The notes under the pieces: generated by a model
Told to the model about the DNA's origin: nothing
The model's database searches: none
What the model saw: the letters and a program-made list of their open reading frames with translations, nothing else
Program-made: the position numbers and the translations under genes
Assembly: GCF_016811235.1 (NCBI RefSeq)
Contig: NZ_JAFBID010000008.1
Location: forward strand, 1-64,000
Length of the DNA stretch: 64,000 nt
Origin: Microvirga arabica
GTDB lineage: Bacteria > Pseudomonadota > Alphaproteobacteria > Rhizobiales > Beijerinckiaceae
Direction: 5' to 3'
In this document: positions 9,542 through 17,433 of the stretch, in pieces
Position numbering within the stretch: the first letter of the stretch is position 1
How the letters are laid out: each line of letters begins with the position of its first letter

Positions 9542-9631
9542 GCCAAGGCCTTTCAATGGCTTGGCTATACGGGCGCCGGCGGGTGTCCGGCGCTCTCGGA
9601 CCCATGTTGCTCAATGGAGGATATGGCTATG
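9542..9631 (+). promoter_or_regulatory. ROSE-type RNA thermometer in the Hsp20 leader
   Basis: Three hairpins can be drawn. The first pairs GCCAAG (9542-9547) with CTTGGC (9560-9565). The second pairs GCGCCGG (9573-9579) with CCGGCGC (9587-9593). The third pairs CCAT (9602-9605) with ATGG (9623-9626) and TTGCTC (9607-9612) with GAGGAT (9617-9622). The last hairpin buries the GGAGG ribosome binding site (9616-9620) by the UUGCU/AGGA pairing with G-G and U-U mismatches that defines ROSE elements of rhizobial small heat-shock genes. Melting at high temperature would allow translation. Confidence 0.82.
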
Positions 9632-10117
9632 AGAACTGCTTTCGACTTCTCTCCCCTGTACCGCTCCACGGTCGGCTTCGACCGTCTGTTCGACATGCTC
9701 GACCAGTCGACCCAGCTCGAGTCCATGGCCAACTGGCCGCCCTACAACATCGAGAAGATGGGTGAGGACCAGTACCTCATCACCATGGCGGTTGCAGGCT
9801 TCTCTCCCGAGGAGATCGAGCTCACGCAGAAGGAAGGCCAGCTTCTCGTCACGGGTCAGAAGAAGGGCTCCGATGACGGCAGGCAGTATCTGCACCGCGG
9901 CATCGCGACGCGCGCCTTCAAGCAGATCTTCAATCTCGCCGACCACGTGAAGGTGACGGGTGCAAGCCTCGAGAACGGCCTGCTGACGGTCGAGCTCAAG
10001 CGAGAGGTGCCGGAGGCTCTGAAGCCGCGCCGCATCGAGATCAGCTCCGGCAACGGCATGAAGAGCGTGGGGCATGATAATCAGCCTGCGCGGATCGAGC
10101 ACGGCAAGGCTGCGTAA
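9629..10117 (+). CDS. Small heat-shock protein Hsp20
   Basis: This 162-residue IbpA/HspH-type chaperone holds unfolding proteins in large oligomers. Its N-terminus RTAFDFSPLYRSTVGFDRLFDML is the class A rhizobial sHsp start. The alpha-crystallin domain (about 35-130) includes YLITMAVAGFSPEEIELTQK, HRGIATRAFKQIFNLADHV and the GLL motif in LENGLLTVEL. The ATG at 9629 lies 8 nt after GGAGG; the ATG at 9623 would leave only 2 nt, so 9629 is preferred. Expression should be heat-controlled by the upstream ROSE element. Confidence 0.92.
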   Translation: MRTAFDFSPLYRSTVGFDRLFDMLDQSTQLESMANWPPYNIEKMGEDQYLITMAVAGFSPEEIELTQKEGQLLVTGQKKGSDDGRQYLHRGIATRAFKQIFNLADHVKVTGASLENGLLTVELKREVPEALKPRRIEISSGNGMKSVGHDNQPARIEHGKAA

Positions 10118-10137
10118 CTGAAATGTACCCTGTCAAC

Positions 10138-10160
10138 GGCGCCGGCGGATTGCCGGCGCC
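10138..10160 (+). terminator. Strong hairpin after the Hsp20 gene
   Basis: The perfect 9-bp stem GGCGCCGGC / GCCGGCGCC (10138-10146 and 10152-10160) has a 5-nt loop and starts 20 bp after the stop codon. No T-run follows, so termination or 3'-end protection is inferred. Confidence 0.45.
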
Positions 10161-10180
10161 AAGCCCTTGACAGACGTCAC

Positions 10181-10732
10181 CTAAGGCGAGGCGTGCATGA
10201 ACAGGGCTGCCTTGACCAAGCGATCTGGGCCGAGATCATCGTCCGCATCGAACTTCATCAGTTCCGCCAAGCGGTTCCGCGCACGGTTGATCCGGCTTTT
10301 GATTGTGCCGATATTGGTGCCGCAGATCCGCGCAGCGTCCTCATAGGACAGGCCTTCCGCGCTCACCAGGAGCAGCGCCTCGCGCTGGTCGACGGGAAGC
10401 TTGCCAAGCGCCTTCAGCATGTCGGTGAAGTCAAGCCGTGAGCCCTGGTCGGGCATGATCGCCACCTTCTCGGCCCAGGAGCCTTCCGGATCCTCAACCT
10501 CACGCTTTTTCCTGCGTATCTGGGTCAGGAAGTCATTGCGCAGAATGGTGAAGAGCCAGGCCTGCATGCTGGTGCCGGGCTGGAATTTGTCGAAATTGCT
10601 CAAGCCCTTGAGCAGGGCGCTCTGCACCAGATCATCCGCCCTGTCGACACTGCCGGAGAGGGAGATGGCGAAGGCGCGCAGATGCGGGATGGCTGCAAGC
10701 ATCTGCTCCTTCAGGGAGTTTTCGATTGACAC
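10181..10732 (-). CDS. EcfG-like general stress response sigma factor
   Basis: This ECF sigma factor of 183 residues has region 2 at about 8-75 (AIPHLRAFAISLSGSVDRAD, QPGTSMQAWLFTILRNDF) and region 4 at about 110-165 (LPVDQREALLLVSAEGLSYE, GTIKSRINRARNRL). These blocks are characteristic of EcfG (group ECF15), the alphaproteobacterial general stress sigma. A GTG at 10732 is chosen because family members begin just before the LAAIPHLRAFA helix; a TTG at 10783 would add 17 unlike residues. The usual partners NepR and PhyR are not adjacent, so this may be an EcfG paralogue. An EcfG-type promoter lies nearby in front of the secreted protein at 11595. Confidence 0.85.
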   Translation of the reverse strand: MSIENSLKEQMLAAIPHLRAFAISLSGSVDRADDLVQSALLKGLSNFDKFQPGTSMQAWLFTILRNDFLTQIRRKKREVEDPEGSWAEKVAIMPDQGSRLDFTDMLKALGKLPVDQREALLLVSAEGLSYEDAARICGTNIGTIKSRINRARNRLAELMKFDADDDLGPDRLVKAALFMHASP

Positions 10733-11098
10733 TCTACCGATCCCTTCCGATTCGAGCCTTTCAGCAAGCCCTGCTCGGCGCAATCCCGCATTAACCTATG
10801 CGAAGCCTGACAATATTCCGCGATGAAGTTTGGGGTTTCATCTTCAGAAATCGAACAAAATAGATTGTTTCTCGCTGCTGTTGGCTGCGTCAGCCGCGCC
10901 TGAATGGGAATGATCGAAGCGCCCCATCACAAGACAATGTGCGGTCAAGATTTACATGCAGCAATGAAACGAATGTCAGCTGAGGGTACATCTGTCCCTT
11001 GAGGCGGACATGTTTGCGCTCCGCCTTTCATGCTGCGCCAGCAGCCGCCGTCCGGTGGCGGATCCACGTTCTGACAACGGTAATCGATAGAGGACATT
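10733..11098. other. Intergenic region between two divergent regulators
   Basis: This 366-bp stretch separates the sigma factor and the receiver-domain gene and must hold both promoters. I found no NepR-like small frame on either strand, and no GGAAC...CGTT element pointing to either gene. The only open frame with an ATG (10823, 26 codons) has no ribosome binding site. Confidence 0.4.
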
Positions 11099-11488
11099 AT
11101 GACTCAAACCCGCTGCATGATCGTGGAAGATCAGGCCTTGATCGGCATGTCCCTCGAAGCCTTCCTGGAGGATGCCGGTTTTGAGGTGGCCGGGGTCTTC
11201 ATGAGCAATGCTCAGGCCCTGCAATGGCTCGAAGGCGACCTGCCCGACATCGCGGTGCTGGACGTGATGATCAAGGACGGCACCTCCGTGGCGGTGGCGC
11301 AGGTGCTCAAGAGGCTGGGTGTACCCTTCATCGTTTACTCTGGTCTGCCGTCCAGAACCGAGTGCCCGGTCGAACTGCAGGACGTTCCCTGGCTTGAAAA
11401 GCCCGTGAGTCGCGAAACCCTAGTGGGTGTTCTCGACGGGTTGACCGATCCCAAGGAAGGCCAGCTCGATGCCCTCCAGTCGTTTTGA
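11099..11488 (+). CDS. Single-domain response regulator (receiver only)
   Basis: This CheY-like protein of 129 residues consists of a receiver domain only. The acidic pair is in CMIVEDQALIG, the phospho-acceptor Asp in IAVLDVMIKDG (about residue 59), the switch Ser in IVYSG and the conserved Lys in LEKPV. With no output domain it should act by protein contact, for instance as a phosphate sink or connector. It is divergent from the EcfG-like sigma gene, and stand-alone receivers of this kind modulate the PhyR phosphorelay in other alphaproteobacteria, so a link to stress signalling is plausible but inferred. Confidence 0.8.
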   Translation: MTQTRCMIVEDQALIGMSLEAFLEDAGFEVAGVFMSNAQALQWLEGDLPDIAVLDVMIKDGTSVAVAQVLKRLGVPFIVYSGLPSRTECPVELQDVPWLEKPVSRETLVGVLDGLTDPKEGQLDALQSF

Positions 11489-11536
11489 AACGAGGGTTTT
11501 TAAGGATCCGCGGCCTTGATGACAGCGGACCAAACC

Positions 11537-11562
11537 GGAACATGGAAGCGCGGCTAACCGTT
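11537..11562 (+). promoter_or_regulatory. EcfG-type (general stress) promoter
   Basis: GGAAC at 11537-11541 and CGTT at 11559-11562 are separated by 17 bp, exactly the alphaproteobacterial EcfG consensus (GGAAC-N16/17-CGTT). It is correctly placed about 30 bp before the ATG at 11595. Confidence 0.7.
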
Positions 11563-11594
11563 ATTCTGAAGGCTCCTGATTCTTGGAGGGCACC

Positions 11595-12023
11595 ATGCGT
11601 GTGTCGTTCAATACCCTGATGACGGCGAGCCTTGCTCTCGCCGGTTCCATGATCGTTCAGCCCGCTCCCGCCGAAGCCCAGCCCTATTGGGGACCCAATT
11701 ACAGAGCCGGCTGGGGCTATCGCCCCTACGCCTATGCTCCCCGCGCCTATTATGGGCCGCGTTACTACGGCGGCTATCGGTCCGCCTATTACGGTCCGCG
11801 TCGCTATTACGGCTATCCCTATCGCACGTACCGGCGCTCGAACGGGGGCGCCATCGCGGCTGGTCTGATCGGAGGCTTGGCCCTGGGAGCCATCGCAAGC
11901 GCGGCGGCCAACCCCTATTATGCCCCGGCCTATTACGCTCCGCCCCGCTGCTTCATTGAGCGCCGTCGGATCGTCACCCCCTATGGGCGGGTCATCGTTC
12001 GCCGAGTCCAGACCTGCTACTGA
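11595..12023 (+). CDS. Tyr/Gly/Pro-rich secreted protein, stress-induced
   Basis: This 142-residue protein has a signal peptide (about 1-28, ending AEA-QP). The next 55 residues are a low-complexity segment of repeated YY, YG and RYYG units with about one third Tyr. A hydrophobic glycine-zipper-like stretch (GGAIAAGLIGGLALGAIASA, about 86-105) precedes a short Cys-containing tail with CFIERRR and RRVQTCY. Proteins of this layout are common in Hyphomicrobiales and have no assigned activity; association with the outer membrane or envelope is a guess from the glycine zipper. GGAGGG sits directly upstream of the ATG, an EcfG-type promoter precedes it and a strong terminator follows, so it is a monocistronic stress gene. 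Confidence 0.72.
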   Translation: MRVSFNTLMTASLALAGSMIVQPAPAEAQPYWGPNYRAGWGYRPYAYAPRAYYGPRYYGGYRSAYYGPRRYYGYPYRTYRRSNGGAIAAGLIGGLALGAIASAAANPYYAPAYYAPPRCFIERRRIVTPYGRVIVRRVQTCY

Positions 12024-12046
12024 AGGCTGGCGCCATCGAAACCAAG

Positions 12047-12072
12047 AAAGCCCCGCCTCCGCGGGGCTTTTC
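12047..12072 (+). terminator. Rho-independent terminator
   Basis: A perfect 10-bp stem AAAGCCCCGC / GCGGGGCTTT with a CTCC loop is followed by TCTC. It lies 24 bp after the Tyr-rich protein gene. Confidence 0.85.
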
Positions 12073-12136
12073 TCATCCGTTGAAGCCGGGGACCAGACGC
12101 GTTACAGCCTGTTCTGTCAGATTTTTTGGATACCCC

Positions 12137-12751
12137 ATGACCGTACGCTTTCATCGCGGCGATCTGCCCGCGAATTACCAGCCCGGCTCCGCCATCGCCA
12201 TCGATACCGAGACGTTGGGGCTCAACCCGCACCGGGACAGGCTCTGCGTGGTGCAGATCTCCACCGGCGACGGCAGCGCGGACGTGGTGCAGATCCTCAA
12301 GGATGGCCCCCTGCCGGAGAACCTGATCCGCGTCTTGTCCGACGAGAGCGTGCTCAAGATCTTCCATTATGCCCGCTTCGATCTCGCCGTGCTCTTCCAT
12401 ACATTCGGGGTCATGCCGCGCCCGGTCTACTGCACCAAGGTGGCCTCGCGGCTCGTGCGCACCTATACGGACCGTCACGGCCTGAAGGACTTGGCGCGGG
12501 AGCAGCTCGGCGTGGAGCTGTCGAAGCAGCAGCAATCCTCCGACTGGGGCGCCGACACGCTCACCCCAGCCCAACTGGACTATGCGGCCTCCGACGTGCT
12601 GCACCTTCATGCCCTAAAGGAGAAGCTCGACCGCATGCTGGAGCGGGAGAACCGTCTTGGCATTGCCCACCAATGCTTCAGCTTCCTGCCGACTCGGGCG
12701 CAGCTCGATCTTCTCGGCTGGTCCGAGACCGATATTTTCGCCCATTCTTGA
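12137..12751 (+). CDS. RNase D-like 3'-5' exonuclease
   Basis: This 204-residue DEDD-family exonuclease has motif Exo I IDTETLGL, Exo II around IFHYARFDLAVL, and Exo III DYAASDVLHLH with Tyr, placing it in the DEDDy group with RNase D. It lacks the HRDC domains of full-length RNase D (about 370 residues), as do the short Rnd-like proteins of alphaproteobacteria. A role in RNA 3'-end trimming is expected. The ATG at 12137 is preferred over an upstream frame beginning at 12080 because family members start with MTVRFHRGDLP and a GGA lies just ahead. Confidence 0.85.
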   Translation: MTVRFHRGDLPANYQPGSAIAIDTETLGLNPHRDRLCVVQISTGDGSADVVQILKDGPLPENLIRVLSDESVLKIFHYARFDLAVLFHTFGVMPRPVYCTKVASRLVRTYTDRHGLKDLAREQLGVELSKQQQSSDWGADTLTPAQLDYAASDVLHLHALKEKLDRMLERENRLGIAHQCFSFLPTRAQLDLLGWSETDIFAHS

Positions 12752-12853
12752 CGGGCGCTTAAACTTTCCCGCATAAAACCCAGATCCGTCATAACATCGC
12801 CATGTCCTTCCGGCATGGCGCAGGGCCGATTGTGAGGCGGAAGGGGTTCAGAA

Positions 12854-13606
12854 GTGGCGGTAATCCAGGGCACCACGATGCGTGACGGCCCGGCCTTGAG
12901 GCCGGCCGGCCGGTCGACGCGCGCCTATACCAAGGCCCGCCGCCATTCCCGCTGGGTGCGCTTTGCCAAGATCGCCATTCCCCTCGGCGCCCTGATCGGC
13001 ATGGGCGCCGTGGGCTTCGTGGCCTATTACGATCCGTTCCGGCACATCGAGAACGTAAGCTTCGGCTCCATAGGGGTGAGCGGCACCAACGTCACCATGG
13101 CGAGCCCGAAGCTGACCGGCTTCAAGAACGACAACCGCCCCTACGAGGTGACCGCCACCGAGGCCACGCAGGATGTGCGCAAGCCCGACCTGGTGCAGCT
13201 CAAGGGCCTTAAGGCACGCATCGTCACGGATGATCGCGGCAGCGTCGCATGGCTCCAGGCCGCGAATGGTACCCTGGACACCAAGCGGGAGCAGATGCGG
13301 TTGCGCGACAACATCGTGGTCACCACGGATGCAGGCCACGAGGTCAAGCTCCGGTCGGCCTTCGTCCAGTTCAAGTCCGGCAACGTGACGTCCAATGAAC
13401 CCGTCGAGGTCTTGTTCGGCAACGGCTCCATCGAGGCCGACAAGCTGAAAGTAACGGACAACGGCAAGGTCATGAGCTTCGAGGGCCGCGTGCGCACCGT
13501 TCTGGAACCGTCCCGCTCCGCCCCATCGTCCAAGGACGCCGCCGGCACGGGCTCCACAATGCCCGCATCGGTCACAGCGCCCCAACAGACAAGTACCCGT
13601 CCATGA
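12854..13606 (+). CDS. lptC: LPS export system protein LptC
   Basis: This is the bitopic inner-membrane protein that passes lipopolysaccharide from LptB2FG to LptA. It has 250 residues with a basic N-terminus, one membrane anchor at about 36-57 (FAKIAIPLGALIGMGAVGFV), then a periplasmic beta-jellyroll (about 75-215) containing SPKLTGFKNDNRPYEVTA and an OstA-like strand pattern. The GTG start at 12854 fits the family N-terminus. It overlaps lptA by 4 bp. Confidence 0.88.
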   Translation: MAVIQGTTMRDGPALRPAGRSTRAYTKARRHSRWVRFAKIAIPLGALIGMGAVGFVAYYDPFRHIENVSFGSIGVSGTNVTMASPKLTGFKNDNRPYEVTATEATQDVRKPDLVQLKGLKARIVTDDRGSVAWLQAANGTLDTKREQMRLRDNIVVTTDAGHEVKLRSAFVQFKSGNVTSNEPVEVLFGNGSIEADKLKVTDNGKVMSFEGRVRTVLEPSRSAPSSKDAAGTGSTMPASVTAPQQTSTRP

Positions 13607-14250
13607 TGAGTTTTCCACGCGCCGCTCTTGCCATCGCGCTTCTCGCCTCCGTCCCGATTCAGGCCGCCTGGGCCCAGGCCGGCAAGGAGCGCGCGGTCGG
13701 CTTCGGCAATTTCGGCTCCAGCAAGGAGCCGATCAAGATCGATGCCAACAAGCTCGATGTCTTCGACAAGGAAGGGCGCGCCGTCTTCACCGGAGACGTG
13801 GTGGCGGTTCAGGGCGAAAGCACCATGAAGTGCACGGTCATGACCGTGTTCTATGAGCAGCGGGACCAGAATGGTGGACAGGCGGCAGCGCCTGCCGCAC
13901 AGGGGGCCGATGACAGCGCGATCAAGAAGATCGACTGCAAGGGCCCGGTCACCATCGTGTCCCGCACCCAGGTTGCCACCGGCGAAAACGCCACCTTCGA
14001 CCGTGGCTCTAACAAGATCCTGCTCACCGGCAATGCCACGTTGAGCGACGGGCCCAATGTCACCAAGGGCGAGCGGGTGCTCTACGACATCAACACCGGC
14101 GTGGCCAATATCGAAACAACCCCCGGCGGCCGCGTGAGGGCGCTGTTCGTGCCCGGCAACGGCGGCCCGGCCCCGACCGGCGCCGGCGGAGCGAACGCGC
14201 CGGCCAACGCTGCCAAGCCGAAGCCCCAGCAAAGGCCAGCGACGAACTAA
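13603..14250 (+). CDS. lptA: LPS transport periplasmic protein LptA
   Basis: This periplasmic bridge protein for lipopolysaccharide transport has 215 residues. An export signal at about 1-25 (ending AWAQA) is followed by the OstA/LptA domain with PIKIDANKLDVFDKEGRAVF, VAVQGESTMKC and GNATLSDGPNVTKGERVLYD. The C-terminal tail is Pro/Ala/Gly-rich and probably disordered. The start overlaps lptC (ATGATGAG), and lptB follows after 51 bp. Confidence 0.9.
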   Translation: MMSFPRAALAIALLASVPIQAAWAQAGKERAVGFGNFGSSKEPIKIDANKLDVFDKEGRAVFTGDVVAVQGESTMKCTVMTVFYEQRDQNGGQAAAPAAQGADDSAIKKIDCKGPVTIVSRTQVATGENATFDRGSNKILLTGNATLSDGPNVTKGERVLYDINTGVANIETTPGGRVRALFVPGNGGPAPTGAGGANAPANAAKPKPQQRPATN

Positions 14251-14301
14251 GGTGGGAAGAAACCTTCCCGACCCATCCCTTCCATCACCAGCGATGATCC
14301 T

Positions 14302-15147
14302 GTGAAACCGCTTTTCAACCGTTCTCAACCCGGCCCTTCGGACGTGAGCCTCCTGGAGCCCTATGCGGCCGGGCCGGTTCCGCATGGCTCTTCCCGGAGC
14401 GAGGGCGAGGCCGTATTCGGAGGCGCAGGCATCCTGGCCGTGAAAGGCCTGCAGAAGAGCTATCGCGGCCGCACGGTGGTGCAGGATGCAGGCCTGCAGG
14501 TGCGGGCCGGCGAGGCCGTCGGCCTGCTCGGGCCGAACGGCGCGGGCAAGACCACGATCTTCTACATGATCACGGGCCTCGTCGCGGCGGATCGCGGCGT
14601 CATCAGCCTCGACGGCCATGACGTGACGGGCCTGCCCATGTACCGCCGCGCCCGGCTGGGCATCGGCTATCTCCCGCAGGAGGCCTCGATTTTTCGCGGC
14701 CTCAACGTGGAGGACAACATCCGTGCCGTGCTCGAAATCGTGGAGCCCAGCCGCAAGGAGCGTGAGCGCAAGCTCGACGCGCTCCTCGAGGAGTTCAACA
14801 TCACGCGCTTGCGCAAATCGCCTTCGATCGCGCTCTCGGGCGGTGAGCGGCGGCGCTGCGAAATCGCCCGGGCGCTCGCGGGCGAGCCGACCTTCATGCT
14901 CCTCGACGAGCCCTTCGCGGGCATCGACCCCATTGCTGTCGGCGACATCCAGAACCTCGTGCGGCACCTGACGCGCCGGGGCATCGGCGTGCTCATCACG
15001 GACCACAACGTCCGCGAGACCTTAGGCCTCATCGACCGCGCCTACATCATCCATTCCGGCCGCGTGCTCACCGAGGGCACGCCGGACGCCATCGTGGCGA
15101 ACGAGGAAGTGCGCCGCCTGTATCTGGGTGAGGATTTCCGGCTCTAG
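14302..15147 (+). CDS. lptB: LPS export ABC transporter ATPase LptB
   Basis: This cytoplasmic ATPase extracts lipopolysaccharide from the inner membrane with LptFG, which are not in this window. Walker A is GPNGAGKTT, the Q-loop IGYLPQEASIFRGL, signature LSGGERRRC, Walker B FMLLDEPFAGIDP and switch His in ITDHNVRE, all typical of LptB. The protein has 281 residues. About 45 precede the usual LptB start (near LAVKGLQKSY); this extension is Pro/Ser/Gly-rich and appears in several alphaproteobacterial homologues. The GTG at 14302 is the available start, and a later start is possible. Confidence 0.92.
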   Translation: MKPLFNRSQPGPSDVSLLEPYAAGPVPHGSSRSEGEAVFGGAGILAVKGLQKSYRGRTVVQDAGLQVRAGEAVGLLGPNGAGKTTIFYMITGLVAADRGVISLDGHDVTGLPMYRRARLGIGYLPQEASIFRGLNVEDNIRAVLEIVEPSRKERERKLDALLEEFNITRLRKSPSIALSGGERRRCEIARALAGEPTFMLLDEPFAGIDPIAVGDIQNLVRHLTRRGIGVLITDHNVRETLGLIDRAYIIHSGRVLTEGTPDAIVANEEVRRLYLGEDFRL

Positions 15148-15229
15148 GATCACCCGCCTTTTGACGGATCGCTCCCGATCCCGTTAAAAATGAACGGCAT
15201 GCAAGAAGCATGCCGTTTCGGGTGCGTTC

Positions 15230-16651
15230 ATGAGTGCGATGCAACAGCTGGAGCTGCGCCAGGGCCAGTCCCTGACCATGACGCCCCAGCTCGTCCAATC
15301 CATCAAGCTTTTGCAGCTCTCCCATGCGGAGCTCGCGGCCTATGTGGCGGCCGAGCTTGAGCGCAACCCCCTCCTGCAGGAAGGCGAGATCCGGGCCGAT
15401 GCTCCGAGCCTGAGCCTCGCCGATTTCCTGCGCGCCAAGCAGAAGGCACAGGCCCTGGGGCCCCGGATCGTGCCCGGTCCTCCACCCTTGCGGAGCCCGG
15501 TCGCTCCGGGATCGTCCGGCTCGCCCGGCGCGACTCACGGCGAGATTGGGCCGGAGCTGGAGGAGACGCTGGCCCGCACCACCAGCCTGACCGAGCACCT
15601 GGAGGCGCAGCTCGATCTTGTCACCTCCGATCCTCGTCTCCGCGCGATCGGTGAGCACCTGATCCACAGCCTCGACGAGGCCGGCTACCTCAGGGACGAT
15701 CCGGCGGAGATCGCCGCATATCTGGAGGTGGAGCCCGCCGATGTAGAAGCGGCCCTGCGGCTGATTCAAACCTTCGAGCCGTCCGGCGTAGGAGCGCGCG
15801 ACCTCGCCGAATGTCTCGCGATTCAGCTGAGGGAGCGTAGTCGGCTCGATCCGGCCATGCAGGCGCTGCTTCAGCATCTTCATCTCGTCGCACGGCAAGA
15901 TTTTTCTGCCCTGCAAAAGGTGTGTGGTGTCGACGGGCAAGATCTCGCCGGCATGCTGGCCGAGATCCGCCGCCTGGAGCCGAAGCCAGGCCTTGCCTTC
16001 ACGCCTGTCAGGGTCGACGTGCTCGTGCCGGACGTGCTGGTCCGTCCCGCACCGGATGGCAGCCTGTCTGTCGAGCTCAATCCCGAGACCCTGCCCCGCA
16101 TCCTGCTCAACCGCGCCTATTATGCCGAGGTGGCCAAAGTTCTGCGCAAGGAGGAGGACAAGAGTTTCCTGTCCGAGTGCGTTCAGACCGCGAGCTGGCT
16201 CACCCGCAGCCTGGAGCAGCGCGCCAGGACCATCCTGAAGGTCGCGGCCGAGATCGCCCGCCAGCAGGAGGCGTTCTTTCGCGACGGAGTCTCAGGGTTG
16301 CGTCCGCTCACGCTGAAAAGCGTGGCGGAAGCCATCGCCATGCACGAATCCACCGTGTCTCGGGTTGCGGCAAACAAGGCTATAGGATCGGGGCGCGGCA
16401 CCTACCCGATGAAGTTCTTCTTCGGCGCCGCTACGGGTGAGGGCGAACATGCCGCCAAGGCCGTGCAGCATCGCATCGGTCAGCTGATCGGTGCCGAGAA
16501 GCCCGGGAATGTGCTCTCCGATGAGGCAATTGCCCAGAAATTGAAGCAGGAAGGCATTCAGGTCGCCCGCCGCACGGTGGCGAAATACCGGGAGGCGCTC
16601 CGCATCCCGTCATCGGCGGATCGTCGCCGCCGGCACAGTCGTGAAGCTTGA
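15230..16651 (+). CDS. rpoN: RNA polymerase sigma-54 factor RpoN
   Basis: This alternative sigma factor recognises -24/-12 promoters and needs AAA+ activators. The 473-residue protein has region I at 1-50 (QLELRQGQSLTMTPQLVQSIKLLQL), the core-binding domain at about 110-300, a helix-turn-helix near ESTVSRVAANK, and the RpoN box ARRTVAKYRE near the C-terminus. It sits in the classic lptB-rpoN-hpf-ptsN order. A sigma-54 promoter match lies in front of ptsN 716 bp downstream. Confidence 0.96.
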   Translation: MSAMQQLELRQGQSLTMTPQLVQSIKLLQLSHAELAAYVAAELERNPLLQEGEIRADAPSLSLADFLRAKQKAQALGPRIVPGPPPLRSPVAPGSSGSPGATHGEIGPELEETLARTTSLTEHLEAQLDLVTSDPRLRAIGEHLIHSLDEAGYLRDDPAEIAAYLEVEPADVEAALRLIQTFEPSGVGARDLAECLAIQLRERSRLDPAMQALLQHLHLVARQDFSALQKVCGVDGQDLAGMLAEIRRLEPKPGLAFTPVRVDVLVPDVLVRPAPDGSLSVELNPETLPRILLNRAYYAEVAKVLRKEEDKSFLSECVQTASWLTRSLEQRARTILKVAAEIARQQEAFFRDGVSGLRPLTLKSVAEAIAMHESTVSRVAANKAIGSGRGTYPMKFFFGAATGEGEHAAKAVQHRIGQLIGAEKPGNVLSDEAIAQKLKQEGIQVARRTVAKYREALRIPSSADRRRRHSREA

Positions 16652-16777
16652 CCGCTTAGGCTCAAGATTTCAAGACTTGCATTGGTCCCCATTCGGCTCA
16701 TCATCACCAAGCGTCATCCCTGAAGGGGTGCAGCCAAGCGAGGGCGCCCATGAGAGCGCCAAGATGAGGAGGATACG

Positions 16778-17350
16778 ATGACATTGAGAGTGTCGGGGAA
16801 GAATCTCGATATCGGCGAAGCTCTCAGGTCTCAGGTCCAGGCCCGGATGGCCGGCGCGCTGGCGAAGTATTTCGACGGCGGCTATTCCGGCCATGTGACC
16901 GTCACCCGCGACGGCGGCGGATTTCGCACCGACTGCGTGCTGCATCTCACCTCCGGCATGACCTTGGAAGCCTCCGGGGCCGCCGGCGATGCCTATGCCA
17001 GCTTCGACCAGACCGCAGCCCGCATCGAGAATCGCCTGCGCCGCTACAAGCAGCGGCTCAAGGGCAAGTCAGGCGCGGGTGCGCGCACCGGCGGCATCGA
17101 GGTGCCCTATGCGGTGTTCGAGGCGCCGGGCGATGAGGCCGTCGAGGAAGAAGGCTTTCATCCTATCGTCGTAGCCGAGACCACGAAGCCGCTTCACACG
17201 CTCTCCGTCAGCGACGCCGTGATGCAGCTCGACTTTACGGGAGCGGCCGCTCTGGTGTTCATCCACGCTAGCACCGGACGCGTGAACGTCGTATATCGCC
17301 GCGGCGACGGAGCAATCGGGTGGGTTGATCCGCCGCTTGCACAGGCTTGA
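16778..17350 (+). CDS. hpf: Ribosome hibernation promoting factor, long form
   Basis: This 190-residue long-form HPF dimerises 70S ribosomes into inactive 100S particles in stationary phase. The N-terminal S30AE domain (about 1-100) includes LRVSGKNLDIGEALRSQVQ and RIENRLRRYKQRLK. The C-terminal dimerisation domain (about 130-188) includes KPLHTLSVSDAVMQLDFTG and FIHASTGRVNVVYRR ending in DGAIGWVDP. The linker carries FEAPGDEAVEEEGFHPIVVAE. Confidence 0.93.
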   Translation: MTLRVSGKNLDIGEALRSQVQARMAGALAKYFDGGYSGHVTVTRDGGGFRTDCVLHLTSGMTLEASGAAGDAYASFDQTAARIENRLRRYKQRLKGKSGAGARTGGIEVPYAVFEAPGDEAVEEEGFHPIVVAETTKPLHTLSVSDAVMQLDFTGAAALVFIHASTGRVNVVYRRGDGAIGWVDPPLAQA

Positions 17351-17366
17351 GGGGATCTACCTCTTT

Positions 17367-17381
17367 TGGCCCAGTTCTTGC
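17367..17381 (+). promoter_or_regulatory. Candidate sigma-54 (-24/-12) promoter of ptsN
   Basis: TGGCCCAGTTCTTGC has the invariant GG and GC exactly 10 bp apart (17368-17369 and 17380-17381) and one mismatch to TGGCAC-N5-TTGC. It lies 53 bp before the ptsN ATG, in the hpf-ptsN gap and two genes after rpoN. Confidence 0.55.
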
Positions 17382-17433
17382 GTGGAACGGTGAGAGGCCT
17401 TCCAGGCTTCACATCAAGAATGCAGCGTGATCG

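Noticed and set aside
12080..12136. Longer N-terminus for the RNase D-like protein
   Set aside because: Overlaps the region just after the terminator, lacks a ribosome site and is not family-like; ATG at 12137 fits.
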